From Bacteroidota bacterium (GTDB lineage Bacteria; Bacteroidota; Bacteroidia; SXHM01), in the NCBI GenBank assembly GCA_947479755.1, contig CANKAM010000003.1, forward strand, positions 94,001 to 158,000: a stretch of 64,000 bases of DNA, given 5' to 3'. A program made the translations under genes and the position numbers. Below are positions 49,895 through 59,216 of this stretch, one piece after another. Positions within the stretch are counted from its first letter, which is position 1. Each line of letters begins with the position of its first letter. The notes under the pieces are model-generated. The model was not told where the DNA came from. It ran no database searches and saw only the letters and a list, made by a program, of their open reading frames with translations.

Positions 49895-51571
49895 TTGCTG
49901 AGCAAAACGCAATCTTACATTTTCTTTGCTGCAATCATTGCAGTTTACATCATCAGCGGATTTATTGATGTGATGGATGTGGATGCTGCGCAGTATGCCT
50001 CCATTGCACGTGAAATGCTCGAGCGCGGGGATTACCTGCATATTACCAATCGCTATCAGGACTATTTAGATAAGCCGCCTTTGTTGTTCTGGTTGTCTGC
50101 ATTATCGTTTAAGGTAGTTGGCATCTCCAACTTTGCTTACAAGTTGCCATCGTTGTTGTTTGCATTGCTTGGGATTTTCTCAACTTATAAGTTAGGCAAC
50201 CTGTTGTATTCTGAAAAAGCCGGGATGCTTTCAGCACTCATGTTTGCTTCGTGTCAGGCGATGTTCCTTATCACGAATGATGTGAGAACAGATACTATTC
50301 TGACAGGCGCAATTATTTTCTCTATCTGGAATATTGCTGTGTTTAATCAAACCGGAAAATGGATTTCGTTACTGGCAGGATTTACCGGAATTGCATTGGC
50401 GATGCTTGCTAAAGGACCAATAGGATTAATGGCTCCTGCGATGGCTTTTGGCTCACACTTTATTTTAAGAAGAGGATGGAAAAGCATTTTCATGTGGCAA
50501 TGGATTATTGGATTATTGATTGTTATAGTCCTACTATCACCAATGCTGATGGGATTATATCAACAGTTTGATTTGCATCCTGAAAAAGGAATTTCCGGTG
50601 TTCGTTTTTATTTGTGGGACCAGAGTTTCGGAAGGCTGACAGGAGATAATCCTTTTATCAACAGCCAACAGAAACCCCAAACAACAGATCCATTCTTTTT
50701 TGCGCATACGTTTTTGTGGGCGTTTTTGCCGTGGAGTATTTTTTTCATTTGTGGTTATTGGCAAAAACTGAAAATGATTGTTCTCGCAAAATTTAAGTTG
50801 AACGAAAATGAAGAAGCTATTACATCAGGCGGATTTACGTTAGTGTTTATAGCTATGAGTTTATCGGATTACAAACTGCCGCATTATATTTTTATTCTTT
50901 TCCCATTAGCTGCAATAATCACGGCTGATTATCTATTGAGATTATATGAAAACTCAGAAAAGAAAAAGCTGCAACAAGTTTTCAGTGTTGTTCAGAAAAT
51001 TACAATCGTTTTAATATGGTTGATTATTCTAACACTCTGCATTTATTCATTTCCGATTAAAAGCGTTTTGTTGTGGGTGAGTTTAATTGTATTCCTTTCG
51101 TTGACGGTTTACTTCCTCATTAAAAGATTTGAACCACTTCAAAAATTGATTGTGGTTTCTTTAGTCTCAATAATTGGTGCGAACTTTATGTTAAGCTCGC
51201 ACTTTTATCCAACGCTGTTATCGTATCAAAGTAATGTTGAAGCAGGAAGATTCATTGACAGCAAAAATATTCCGAACGAACAATTTGTGTGTTACATCTC
51301 GGGAGGACATTCACTTGATTTTTACAGCAAGAGAATTGTTCCTTGGATTCAATCGCCCAATGGCGTTAATGATAAAATGAAAAATGGTGATGTTTGGGTT
51401 TTTACAAACGATGAAGGAAAACAGAATTTTGAAAAAGAAAACTTTTTGCCCGATAGTGTAATAATGTATGCTGATTACAAAGTGACAATGCTGTCTTTGC
51501 CATTTATGAAACCTGATGAACGGGAAAAGATGTTAAAGAAAAAACATCTTCTACACTTTTCGAAGAATTAA
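49895..51571 (+). CDS. Glycosyltransferase family 39 (ArnT/PMT-like) membrane protein
   Basis: A 558-residue polytopic membrane enzyme using polyprenyl-phosphate sugars. First helix SYIFFAAIIAVYIISG, then the acidic loop DVDAAQYASIAREMLERGD with the catalytic aspartate, the DKPPLLFWL motif, and about ten more helices; a soluble C-terminal part follows. Targets could be lipid A, lipids or proteins. TTG is the first usable start behind the -7 element. Ends in a 4-bp convergent overlap with the alpha/beta hydrolase gene. Confidence 0.9.
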   Translation: MLSKTQSYIFFAAIIAVYIISGFIDVMDVDAAQYASIAREMLERGDYLHITNRYQDYLDKPPLLFWLSALSFKVVGISNFAYKLPSLLFALLGIFSTYKLGNLLYSEKAGMLSALMFASCQAMFLITNDVRTDTILTGAIIFSIWNIAVFNQTGKWISLLAGFTGIALAMLAKGPIGLMAPAMAFGSHFILRRGWKSIFMWQWIIGLLIVIVLLSPMLMGLYQQFDLHPEKGISGVRFYLWDQSFGRLTGDNPFINSQQKPQTTDPFFFAHTFLWAFLPWSIFFICGYWQKLKMIVLAKFKLNENEEAITSGGFTLVFIAMSLSDYKLPHYIFILFPLAAIITADYLLRLYENSEKKKLQQVFSVVQKITIVLIWLIILTLCIYSFPIKSVLLWVSLIVFLSLTVYFLIKRFEPLQKLIVVSLVSIIGANFMLSSHFYPTLLSYQSNVEAGRFIDSKNIPNEQFVCYISGGHSLDFYSKRIVPWIQSPNGVNDKMKNGDVWVFTNDEGKQNFEKENFLPDSVIMYADYKVTMLSLPFMKPDEREKMLKKKHLLHFSKN

Positions 51572-52329
51572 TTCTTTAGAAATTTCATTACAGAGTTATA
51601 AAACTCTTCCGGTTTTTCGGCATGCACCCAATGACCTGAGTTTATGAAAATGATTTCTGAATTCGGATATAATTTCTTTATCTCTGCTTCATCTTCCTGA
51701 TTAATATAATCCGACTTGTCACCACGAATAAACAGAGTGGGGGCAGTTGAACCTCCGGTTGTTTCAACTCCCACCTCGTGAATATTTTTTGCGATAACAG
51801 GGAGATTGAATTTCCATTCAAACGTTGTGTTATCATTTTCTTTGCGAGCTAGATTTTTCAGCAAAAATTGTTTTGTGCCAAAATCGGAAATGTATTTTGA
51901 AAGCAATAAATCTGCCTCATTTCTTGATTTCAGATTTTCTAAATCAACGGAAAGCAATGCATCTAAAATTGTGTCGTGATGAATGGGATAAAATCGAGGA
52001 GCAATATCAACAACTACTAATTTCTTGACTCTTTCAGAATGTTCTCCTATAAAATACATTGCAGTTTTTCCTCCCATGCTGTGACCAATAAGATTTGCTT
52101 TTGTAATGTTGTGCTCATTTAAAAAATTAAGCAAATCATCGCTCATTAATTTGTAATTCCACTCAACACTGTGCGGTGATTGTCCATGATTACGCAAATC
52201 AACAAGGTAAACATTATAGTTTTCGGACAATTTTTTTCCCAGCGTGAACCAGTTATCCAACATGCCGAAAAGCCCGTGCAGAATAACAAGCGGCTCGCCC
52301 TCACCGAGTTTTTTGTAATTAAGCCTCAT
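51568..52329 (-). CDS. Alpha/beta-fold hydrolase (YbfF-like esterase)
   Basis: A 253-residue hydrolase: oxyanion-hole region ILHGLFGMLDNW, VDLRNHGQS, nucleophile elbow GHSMGG with S84, acid in IRGDKSDYI, and histidine in SGHWVHAEKPEEF. The pattern matches the YbfF/ABHD11-like esterase group, whose natural substrates are unclear. The ATG at 52329 overlaps the 3' end of pdxJ by 11 bp, so the pair is translationally coupled. Confidence 0.93.
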   Translation of the reverse strand: MRLNYKKLGEGEPLVILHGLFGMLDNWFTLGKKLSENYNVYLVDLRNHGQSPHSVEWNYKLMSDDLLNFLNEHNITKANLIGHSMGGKTAMYFIGEHSERVKKLVVVDIAPRFYPIHHDTILDALLSVDLENLKSRNEADLLLSKYISDFGTKQFLLKNLARKENDNTTFEWKFNLPVIAKNIHEVGVETTGGSTAPTLFIRGDKSDYINQEDEAEIKKLYPNSEIIFINSGHWVHAEKPEEFYNSVMKFLKN

Positions 52330-53044
52330 CAACCAATTGTCTCAAATAAAGCTGTATTGTATTCTCTAAACCAAAATACAAGGCATCTGAAATCAGTGCA
52401 TGACCAATGGAAACTTCGAGCAAGCAAGGAATATTTTGTTTGAAGAATTTTAAATTTTCTAAACTTAAATCGTGTCCTGCGTTTAATCCAAGTTGTAATT
52501 CATTGGCACATTTTGCAGCAACAATAAAAGGTGCAATCGCTTTTTGTTTGTCCGTCTTAAAATCGTGCGCATACGATTCGGTATATAGTTCTATGCGGTC
52601 CGCTCCCGTTGCTTTTGCACCTTCAACCATTTTTTCATCAGCATCCACAAAAATGGAAGTGCGGATACCGTTTCGTTTGAACTCTGAAATTATTTCAATT
52701 AGAAAATCTTTGTGCTCAATGGTGTTCCAACCGTGGTCGGAAGTTAATTGTCCTGTTCCGTCAGGTACCAATGTTACTTGTGTGGGTTTTACTTCCTGCA
52801 CCAGGTCAATGAATTTCTGGTCGCGCGGATTCCCCTCAATGTTAAGTTCCGTTTTCACTAACTTCTTTAATTCGCGGGCATCATTGTAGCGAATATGACG
52901 CTCGTCAGGACGGGGATGAACTGTTATTCCCTGTGCGCCAAAACGTTCACAATCCATCGCTACTTTCAGCAGATCAGGAACATTGCCACCTCGTGAGTTG
53001 CGAAGGGTTGCAATCTTGTTAATATTGACACTAAGTTTTGTCAT
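52319..53044 (-). CDS. pdxJ: Pyridoxine 5'-phosphate synthase
   Basis: A 241-residue TIM-barrel enzyme condensing 1-deoxyxylulose 5-phosphate with 3-amino-2-oxopropyl phosphate in the DXP-dependent vitamin B6 route. Typical blocks: KLSVNINKIATLRNSRGGN, ITVHPRPDERHIR, VTLVPDGTGQLTSDHGW, LGLNAGHDLSL and LLEVSIGHALISDAL. Length fits. First gene of a two-gene unit with the alpha/beta hydrolase; divergent from the CBS-domain gene with a 179-bp gap that holds no further gene. Confidence 0.97.
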   Translation of the reverse strand: MTKLSVNINKIATLRNSRGGNVPDLLKVAMDCERFGAQGITVHPRPDERHIRYNDARELKKLVKTELNIEGNPRDQKFIDLVQEVKPTQVTLVPDGTGQLTSDHGWNTIEHKDFLIEIISEFKRNGIRTSIFVDADEKMVEGAKATGADRIELYTESYAHDFKTDKQKAIAPFIVAAKCANELQLGLNAGHDLSLENLKFFKQNIPCLLEVSIGHALISDALYFGLENTIQLYLRQLVDEA

Positions 53045-53223
53045 AAGAAATATATTCTGTACAAAAATAGACTTTGAGCAAACTAAACGCGCTTCTTTTG
53101 CGTTTTATATTAAAACACGTAGGTTTGCCAACATCATTTCAGATAAGCAACACAACAATTTAAAGGTTTTAAACGTTTCAGGTATATAGTTTGCAGGTAA
53201 GACAGAGAAAAAGAATAGAAATC

Positions 53224-53886
53224 ATGTTAGTCAGAGAACTTATTACCGATGAAATTCCCCCGCTTAAAACCACTGACACAGGGCGTAAAGCCTTGTCGTG
53301 GATGGAAGAATTTAAGGTGGCTCACCTGCCCGTAATTGACGGAACAAATTATGTGGGAATGGTATCGGAGGCTGACATACTTGACAGCAATATTCCTGAT
53401 CAACCACTTTCAAAACACCCATTAACACTCAATAACCCTGAAAATATTGCCAACCAGCATGTGTATGATGCTATTCGCATGGCAGCAGGAATGAACCTGA
53501 CAGTAATTCCCATTGTGGATGAAAGTCATAAATACCTGGGGATGGTTACCATTAACAACCTGATTCAGAATACCAACAAGATGGCTGCTATCAGCGATCC
53601 GGGTGGAATTCTGGTGCTTGAAATGAATGTGCGTGATTATTCACTGACAGAAGTGGCACGAATAGTTGAATCAAATGATGCAAAAATTCTCAGTTCCTAT
53701 ATCCGAACCTTGCCGGGAACTGACAACATGGAGTTGACTCTTAAAATCAATAAAGAAGAACTTTCAGGAATTATACAGACATTTGAGCGTTACAACTACA
53801 ATATTGTGGCTACGTTCAACGAAACCAAACACCTCGAAGATCTGAAGAATCGTTTCGAGTCGTTAATGAAATTCATTAATATCTGA
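53224..53886 (+). CDS. Two-CBS-domain protein
   Basis: A 220-residue cytoplasmic protein with two CBS domains (MLVRELITDEIPPLKTTDTG to about 60; QHVYDAIRMAAGMNLTVIPI to about 130) and a C-terminal ACT-like region (EMNVRDYSLTEVARIVESND). CBS pairs bind adenine nucleotides and act as energy sensors. The start is the ATG at 53224; the 33-bp longer frame has no family match. Its stop overlaps the start of the next gene (TGATG), so the pair is coupled. Confidence 0.9.
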   Translation: MLVRELITDEIPPLKTTDTGRKALSWMEEFKVAHLPVIDGTNYVGMVSEADILDSNIPDQPLSKHPLTLNNPENIANQHVYDAIRMAAGMNLTVIPIVDESHKYLGMVTINNLIQNTNKMAAISDPGGILVLEMNVRDYSLTEVARIVESNDAKILSSYIRTLPGTDNMELTLKINKEELSGIIQTFERYNYNIVATFNETKHLEDLKNRFESLMKFINI

Positions 53887-55301
53887 TGCAGGGGAAGATT
53901 ATTCCTGCATTATTACTTCTCTTTTTTTCGTTTTCATTTCAACTTTCTGGGCAGGAAAATTTGTTGCCAGCAAATGATACTCTGTTTGTTGTAAACAGCA
54001 TTTCGCTGAACGGAAATAAGCGCACAAAAGAAAGAATAATTTTCCGTGAAATTCCTTTTCATGTAGGAGATACGATTGCCGAAAACAATCTTGAGCACAT
54101 TATTGAACGCACACAGTTCAATGTGTTCAATACGTTGCTTTTTACCATTGTTACGGTTGATACAGCAACAATAGGAAATAAATTAGATGTTACAATAAAC
54201 ATGCAGGAACGTTGGTATATCTGGCCTGTTCCGTTTGTACAAATTGCTGAGCGAAATTTTAATGCGTGGTGGCAGAACAAAGATTTTTCGCGTCTTGATT
54301 ATGGTATCATGACCACCCATTACAATTTTCGTGGAAGAAAAGAAAAACTCATTGGCCTTATTCGCTTGGGTTTTAATACGCAGTTTCGGTTGACCTACGA
54401 AATTCCATATATCAACAAAAAGCAAACGCTCGGCTTGTCATTTACTTCGGGATATTCGCAACACAAAGAAATATGGTATGCAGCTGATGACAATAAACAA
54501 CTTTTTTACAAAGACACCAAACGTCATGTTCGTCAGGAAATTGATGGTGGCGCAGGTTTGCTCTATCGCCACGGATTATATTTCCGCCACCGATTAGATG
54601 TGATGTATTACCATGCAAACGTGCAGGATACATTAGCAAAACTCAACCCTGATTATTTTGCAGGGCATGGAAACAAGACACAATATCTCACAGCGGCTTA
54701 CACCTTTGAGTATGATTTTCGGGATGTGAAAGTTTATCCGCTGAAAGGTCAATATGCTGAAGTTGTTCTTACGAAATATGGTTTGGGAATACTCAACAAT
54801 GAGAAAACGGATATGCTTACAGCAGAGTTGAGTTTCAAAAAATTCTGGGAGTTGAGCAAGAACTTTTATTTCTCTTCAGGGCTGAAAGCAAAAATATCCA
54901 ACCGCTCCTTTCAGCCGTATTACATTCAGCGCGGGCTGGGCTACATGGAAGATCTTGTGCGCGGTTATGAATACTATGTTATTGATGGAAGGCATTATGC
55001 ACATTTCAAATCTGAATTAAAATACGCGCTAGTTTCAACCCGCTTGTGGAATATGAAATTTATCAAGAAGGGAAAATTCAATCCTATGCCATATGCGCTT
55101 TATGTAAAAGGACTTTTTGATGGCGGTTATGTGTATGCCGACCAATACAAAGAAAATAATCCACTCACCAATTCCTGGTTATACGGAGGTGGAATCGGAT
55201 TAGATTTTGTAACCTATTATGACCGTATTTTTCGATTTGAATATTCTATAAATAAGTTGGGCAATCACGGGTTGTATATTCATTTTATTGCCCCGATTTA
55301 A
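53886..55301 (+). CDS. BamA/TamA-like outer-membrane protein with POTRA domain
   Basis: A 471-residue outer-membrane protein: signal peptide IIPALLLLFFSFSFQLSGQ, one clear POTRA domain (FVVNSISLNGNKRTKERIIF to about 115), then a beta-barrel of the Omp85/D15 kind ending in FEYSINKLGNHGLYIHFIAP. It is shorter than BamA, which has five POTRA domains, so it is an accessory Omp85-like protein, not the main assembly factor. Translationally coupled to the CBS gene; the functional link is unclear. Confidence 0.88.
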   Translation: MQGKIIPALLLLFFSFSFQLSGQENLLPANDTLFVVNSISLNGNKRTKERIIFREIPFHVGDTIAENNLEHIIERTQFNVFNTLLFTIVTVDTATIGNKLDVTINMQERWYIWPVPFVQIAERNFNAWWQNKDFSRLDYGIMTTHYNFRGRKEKLIGLIRLGFNTQFRLTYEIPYINKKQTLGLSFTSGYSQHKEIWYAADDNKQLFYKDTKRHVRQEIDGGAGLLYRHGLYFRHRLDVMYYHANVQDTLAKLNPDYFAGHGNKTQYLTAAYTFEYDFRDVKVYPLKGQYAEVVLTKYGLGILNNEKTDMLTAELSFKKFWELSKNFYFSSGLKAKISNRSFQPYYIQRGLGYMEDLVRGYEYYVIDGRHYAHFKSELKYALVSTRLWNMKFIKKGKFNPMPYALYVKGLFDGGYVYADQYKENNPLTNSWLYGGGIGLDFVTYYDRIFRFEYSINKLGNHGLYIHFIAPI

Positions 55302-55365
55302 TTAGTCGCACAATAAATAGTTACATTCTTACGTTCTATCTTCAGAAACCATAAACTCTGAAGAC

Positions 55366-56028
55366 ATGAACAACAAACTTCTATATCTCGCCCCCGTTGT
55401 TTCGCTGGCAGGTATTTCATTTACTAACGAGCAGGCAATGGCACAAGATGTGCAAACAAAAAATCTTTACAGCGGTGATTTACAATTCGGATTGCGCGGA
55501 ACGTTGAATCCATTTTTGAAAAACGCTGCTTCATGGATAAGTTACGGAGCGCAAATGCGTGTGAAAATTTCACGCAGAATAAATACTGAATGGTTTGCTG
55601 ATTATTTTCCCGCTACCATTAAATGGTCAGCAGAGCGAAGAGATATACGAATGGGAAGCGCTATACAATACTACCCGCTTCACGAAATTTATACCGGAAA
55701 AGAATGCGCTCCTTATTTTTCAATCGGACCAACTTCCACTTACACACGTATAAGTTCTCGTGAATTTAATTCACAACAATGGGAAGCAAAACGTTGGAGT
55801 TTTGGAGTAATTGCAGGAATGGGAATGTTGCTGAATGTAAGTCGTAAGTTTACTTTCGGTTTTGTAACGCAATATTGTGCACAGGTAGCCACAGAATTTA
55901 AATTTCGGAATGCAACGATAAGTGATGTTAGTGACTCAAGGACGACAGTACCCGATTCAAAAGTTAGTTACGAGGGGCAACTACTGTTTTGTATGAGCGT
56001 GAATTATACGTTGGGGGATTTGTGGTAA
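55366..56028 (+). CDS. Outer-membrane beta-barrel-like hypothetical protein
   Basis: A 220-residue exported protein with signal-like N-terminus (LLYLAPVVSLAGISF ... AMAQ) and alternating amphipathic strands (SYGAQMRVKISRRINTEWFA, WSFGVIAGMGMLLNV, YEGQLLFCMSVNYTLGDLW) ending in an aromatic residue, typical of small OmpW/OmpX-like barrels. No specific family. Its stop abuts the convergent dusB stop. Confidence 0.75.
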   Translation: MNNKLLYLAPVVSLAGISFTNEQAMAQDVQTKNLYSGDLQFGLRGTLNPFLKNAASWISYGAQMRVKISRRINTEWFADYFPATIKWSAERRDIRMGSAIQYYPLHEIYTGKECAPYFSIGPTSTYTRISSREFNSQQWEAKRWSFGVIAGMGMLLNVSRKFTFGFVTQYCAQVATEFKFRNATISDVSDSRTTVPDSKVSYEGQLLFCMSVNYTLGDLW

Positions 56029-57018
56029 TTACACCAATTCTGCCGAATAGACTCTGTTGATTTCCTCTAATGTTTCCAATACTTCGGAATACAAATTAGA
56101 GGTAACTAGCTTCATGCGGTAATCTTTGAAATTTGGATAGCCCTTGAAGTAATTGCTGTAGTGAGTTCGCATTTCAAGAACGCCCAATACATCTCCTTTC
56201 CAGCGGATAGAAAAATCGAGGTGGCGTTTGCAAACAGCTACACGCTCTTCAATACTTGGTTTATCTAAATGCAAACCTGTTGCAAAAAAATGTTTGATTT
56301 CACGGAATATCCAGGGATTGCCAATGCTTGCTCTGCCAATCATAATACCATCAACACCGTAAGTGTTTTTCATCTGCAATGCTTTTTCGGGACTATCAAC
56401 ATCACCATTTCCGAAAATGGGAATTTGTATACGTGGGTTTTCTTTCACTTTAGCAATGAGTGTCCAGTCGGCAGGACCTTTATACATCTGTGCGCGGGTG
56501 CGACCGTGAATGGTAAGTGCTTTTATTCCAATATCCTGTAAGCGTTCTGCTACTTCAAGAATGTTTTTAGTGTTATCGTCCCAACCGAGACGGGTTTTTA
56601 CGGTTACCGGCAAATGTGTTGCTTTTACAACCGCATCCGTCATTGCCACCATTTTCGGAATGTTTTGTAAAATGCCGGCACCAGCGCCTTTACAAGCTAC
56701 ATTTTTTACGGGACAACCGTAATTAATATCGATTAAATCAGGATGTGCGCCTGTTGCAATCTCAGTTGATTCCCGCATTGATTCAATGTTACTGCCGAAC
56801 AATTGTATCCCAATAGGACGCTCATACTCAAACACATCTAATTTCTTCAGACTTTTTGCTGCATCGCGAATCAAGCCTTCAGAAGAAATAAACTCGGTGT
56901 ACATCATATCTGCCCCACCTTCTTTGCACACAGCGCGAAAAGGGGGATCACTCACATCCTCCATCGGGGCAAGTAACAGCGGGAATTCACCTAAATCAAT
57001 ATTTCCTATTTTCGCCAT
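56029..57018 (-). CDS. dusB: tRNA-dihydrouridine synthase (DusB type)
   Basis: A 329-residue FMN enzyme that reduces uridine to dihydrouridine in tRNA. LLLAPMEDVSDPPFR at the start, DINYGCPVKNVACKGAGAG with the catalytic cysteine, VTVKTRLGWDD, ALTIHGRTRAQMYKG and IFGNGDVDSPEKA are all in place. The ATG at 57018 matches relatives (MAKIGNIDLG); the 30-bp longer frame is not supported. Bacteroidota DusB may modify more than one position; only one Dus is seen here. Confidence 0.95.
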   Translation of the reverse strand: MAKIGNIDLGEFPLLLAPMEDVSDPPFRAVCKEGGADMMYTEFISSEGLIRDAAKSLKKLDVFEYERPIGIQLFGSNIESMRESTEIATGAHPDLIDINYGCPVKNVACKGAGAGILQNIPKMVAMTDAVVKATHLPVTVKTRLGWDDNTKNILEVAERLQDIGIKALTIHGRTRAQMYKGPADWTLIAKVKENPRIQIPIFGNGDVDSPEKALQMKNTYGVDGIMIGRASIGNPWIFREIKHFFATGLHLDKPSIEERVAVCKRHLDFSIRWKGDVLGVLEMRTHYSNYFKGYPNFKDYRMKLVTSNLYSEVLETLEEINRVYSAELV

Positions 57019-57059
57019 CGTTTTTAAAAACCGCGCAAAAATACACAAAAAGCCCGTTT

Positions 57060-57986
57060 ATGGCTCAAATCCACTTCCTCCGCGTCCGTTCGCCATTGTT
57101 TAACATCCTGTTTTTATCATCACTTGCATTATTTTGTACAGGCATTTTTTCTTTACTGGCAATGGTTGTTATTCAGCTGGGCTGGGGAATTCCGGTTTTT
57201 TCAGATCCAACTGCGCTAAGCGATTTCAACAATCCTGCAATTCTGAATCCAATGAAGTTTTTGCAGGCTATGTATTCCATCGGCTTGTTTATTATTCCTT
57301 GTTTTGTGTTTTTAAAGTTAGCTCAGGAAAATTCATTTGAGTTTTTGAAAATGAAAACTTTTCCTGCAATCATCGGTTTGCTCATTGCATTTGGAATTAT
57401 GCTTGTTGTTCAACCTTTGGTTGAGCTTACCGGAAAATGGAATGCTGCATTTCCTTTTCCCGAAGCCTATGGAATTGCAGATTGGATAAAGCAAGCCGAA
57501 GAACAAGGTGCAGTGGTAACTAAAGCATTTTTAAAAGCTGATACTATCGGTGTTTTTCTGTTGAATGTTTTTATTATGGCGTTTCTTCCTGCTTTAGGTG
57601 AGGAGATTTTTTTTCGCGGAATGATTCAACAGTATATGACAAAAGCGGTGAATAACGTGTACATAGCAATTGTAATTACTGCAATAATTTTCAGTGCTTT
57701 TCATTTTCAGTTTATGGGGTTTTTGCCACGCATGTTGTTGGGAATTATTCTCGGCTGCATTTTTGTCTGGAGCAAAAATATCTGGCTGTCGGTCTTTGCA
57801 CACTTTCTCAATAATGGTGCAGCAGTAACACTGGACTATTTGAATCAGCGTAATGTTATAAGTGAAGAACAATTAGAAAGTGTTGCTTCAGATAATGTGT
57901 TGGTGGTTGGGTTGAGTTTGATTCTGCTTGCAGGGTTGATGTTTGTTCTACACAAACAACAAAAAGTAGAGCTACAGCCCCAATAG
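57060..57986 (+). CDS. CPBP family intramembrane metalloprotease
   Basis: A 308-residue membrane protein with about eight helices and the CPBP/Abi signature: EExxxR in [13 protein letters not shown] (about 181-193), a second-motif histidine in [10 protein letters not shown] and a third in AHFLNNGAA. Relatives process prenylated or membrane proteins, or protect against bacteriocins. Its 3' end overlaps the sucB 3' end by 15 bp in convergent orientation. Confidence 0.92.
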   Translation: MAQIHFLRVRSPLFNILFLSSLALFCTGIFSLLAMVVIQLGWGIPVFSDPTALSDFNNPAILNPMKFLQAMYSIGLFIIPCFVFLKLAQENSFEFLKMKTFPAIIGLLIAFGIMLVVQPLVELTGKWNAAFPFPEAYGIADWIKQAEEQGAVVTKAFLKADTIGVFLLNVFIMAFLPALGEEIFFRGMIQQYMTKAVNNVYIAIVITAIIFSAFHFQFMGFLPRMLLGIILGCIFVWSKNIWLSVFAHFLNNGAAVTLDYLNQRNVISEEQLESVASDNVLVVGLSLILLAGLMFVLHKQQKVELQPQ

Positions 57987-59213
57987 AATTTCTTCAGGTG
58001 CTTTGCTGCCGAACAAAATTTTCTGAGGATTTTCAAGCATCTCTTTTACTTTCACCATGAAGCCAACAGATTCTCTTCCGTCAATAATGCGGTGGTCGTA
58101 AGAAAGAGCTACATACATAATCGGGCGGATTTCTACTTTTCCGTTTACTGCAACAGGACGTTCAACAATGTTGTGCATACCAAGAATTGCGCTTTGCGGA
58201 GGATTTAAAATAGGTGTGCTGAGCATAGAACCAAATACACCACCATTGGTAATAGTAAATGTTCCGCCCGTCATTTCATCAATACTTAATTTCCCATCGC
58301 GGGCTTTGCCTGCAAGTGCAGCAATAGATTTTTCAATGTCAGCAAGCGAAAGTGTTTCTGCATTTCGGATAACCGGAACCATTAATCCTTTTGGTGCACT
58401 TACTGCAATTCCGATGTCGCAGTATTTGAGGTAAACAATTTCTTCGCCTTCTATCATCGCATTTACAGCAGGAAAATGAAACAAAGCTTCGGTAACTGCT
58501 TTGGTAAAAAACGACATAAAGCCGACACTAACGCCATGTTTTTCTTTGAACTTGTCTTTGTATTTTTTGCGGAGTTCCATAATCCCGCTCATATCTACTT
58601 CATTGAAAGTAGTGAGCATAGCGGTTTGATTTTTCACACCCACCAAACGTTCCGCAAGTTTTCTGCGCAGGCTGCTCATCTTCTGGCGATCGGTTTCGCG
58701 TGAACCTTGCCATGAATTTGAAATACTCTCTGTGCTGAATCCTGCTGACATTGCCTGCAATACATCACCTTTGGTAATGCGACCGTCTTTACCGGTAGCT
58801 TTTATTTTTGAAGAAGGAATTGAGTTTTCGTCCATTAATTTTTTTGCTGAAACAGAAGGAACTCCATCGGCATAGAATTTTGTTTTCTCTTCTTTTACTT
58901 CTTGTTTTTTCTCAGGGGTAACAACAACTTCTGCAACTGCTTTTTCTTTTTTCTTTTCACTTGCAGCAGGTGCTTTTGCATCAGTATCAATCGTGCAGAT
59001 AGTTGCACCTACGGCTACTTTTTCTCCTGCCGCAGCCAGAATTTTTACTGTTCCCGATTCTTCTGCGTTTACAGTCAGCGTTGCTTTGTCTGAGTCTATT
59101 TCACACAATTCATCATCTTTGGAAACGTAGTCGCCATCTTTTACAAGCCAATTGGCGATTTCTACTTCGGTGATTGATTCTCCCGGACTGGGAACTTTAG
59201 TTTCTGCTATCAT
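57972..59213 (-). CDS. sucB: 2-oxoglutarate dehydrogenase E2 (dihydrolipoyl succinyltransferase)
   Basis: A 413-residue TCA-cycle enzyme core. N-terminal lipoyl domain with lipoylation lysine K43 ([10 protein letters not shown]), an Ala/Lys/Glu-rich linker, the E3/E1-binding peripheral domain ([15 protein letters not shown], about 120-155) and the catalytic domain with H374/D378 in [12 protein letters not shown]. It transfers succinyl from lipoate to CoA. Lies 3 bp downstream of the E1 gene in the conserved sucAB operon; E3 is not in the window. Confidence 0.96.
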   Translation of the reverse strand: MIAETKVPSPGESITEVEIANWLVKDGDYVSKDDELCEIDSDKATLTVNAEESGTVKILAAAGEKVAVGATICTIDTDAKAPAASEKKKEKAVAEVVVTPEKKQEVKEEKTKFYADGVPSVSAKKLMDENSIPSSKIKATGKDGRITKGDVLQAMSAGFSTESISNSWQGSRETDRQKMSSLRRKLAERLVGVKNQTAMLTTFNEVDMSGIMELRKKYKDKFKEKHGVSVGFMSFFTKAVTEALFHFPAVNAMIEGEEIVYLKYCDIGIAVSAPKGLMVPVIRNAETLSLADIEKSIAALAGKARDGKLSIDEMTGGTFTITNGGVFGSMLSTPILNPPQSAILGMHNIVERPVAVNGKVEIRPIMYVALSYDHRIIDGRESVGFMVKVKEMLENPQKILFGSKAPEEILLGL

Positions 59214-59216
59214 TTT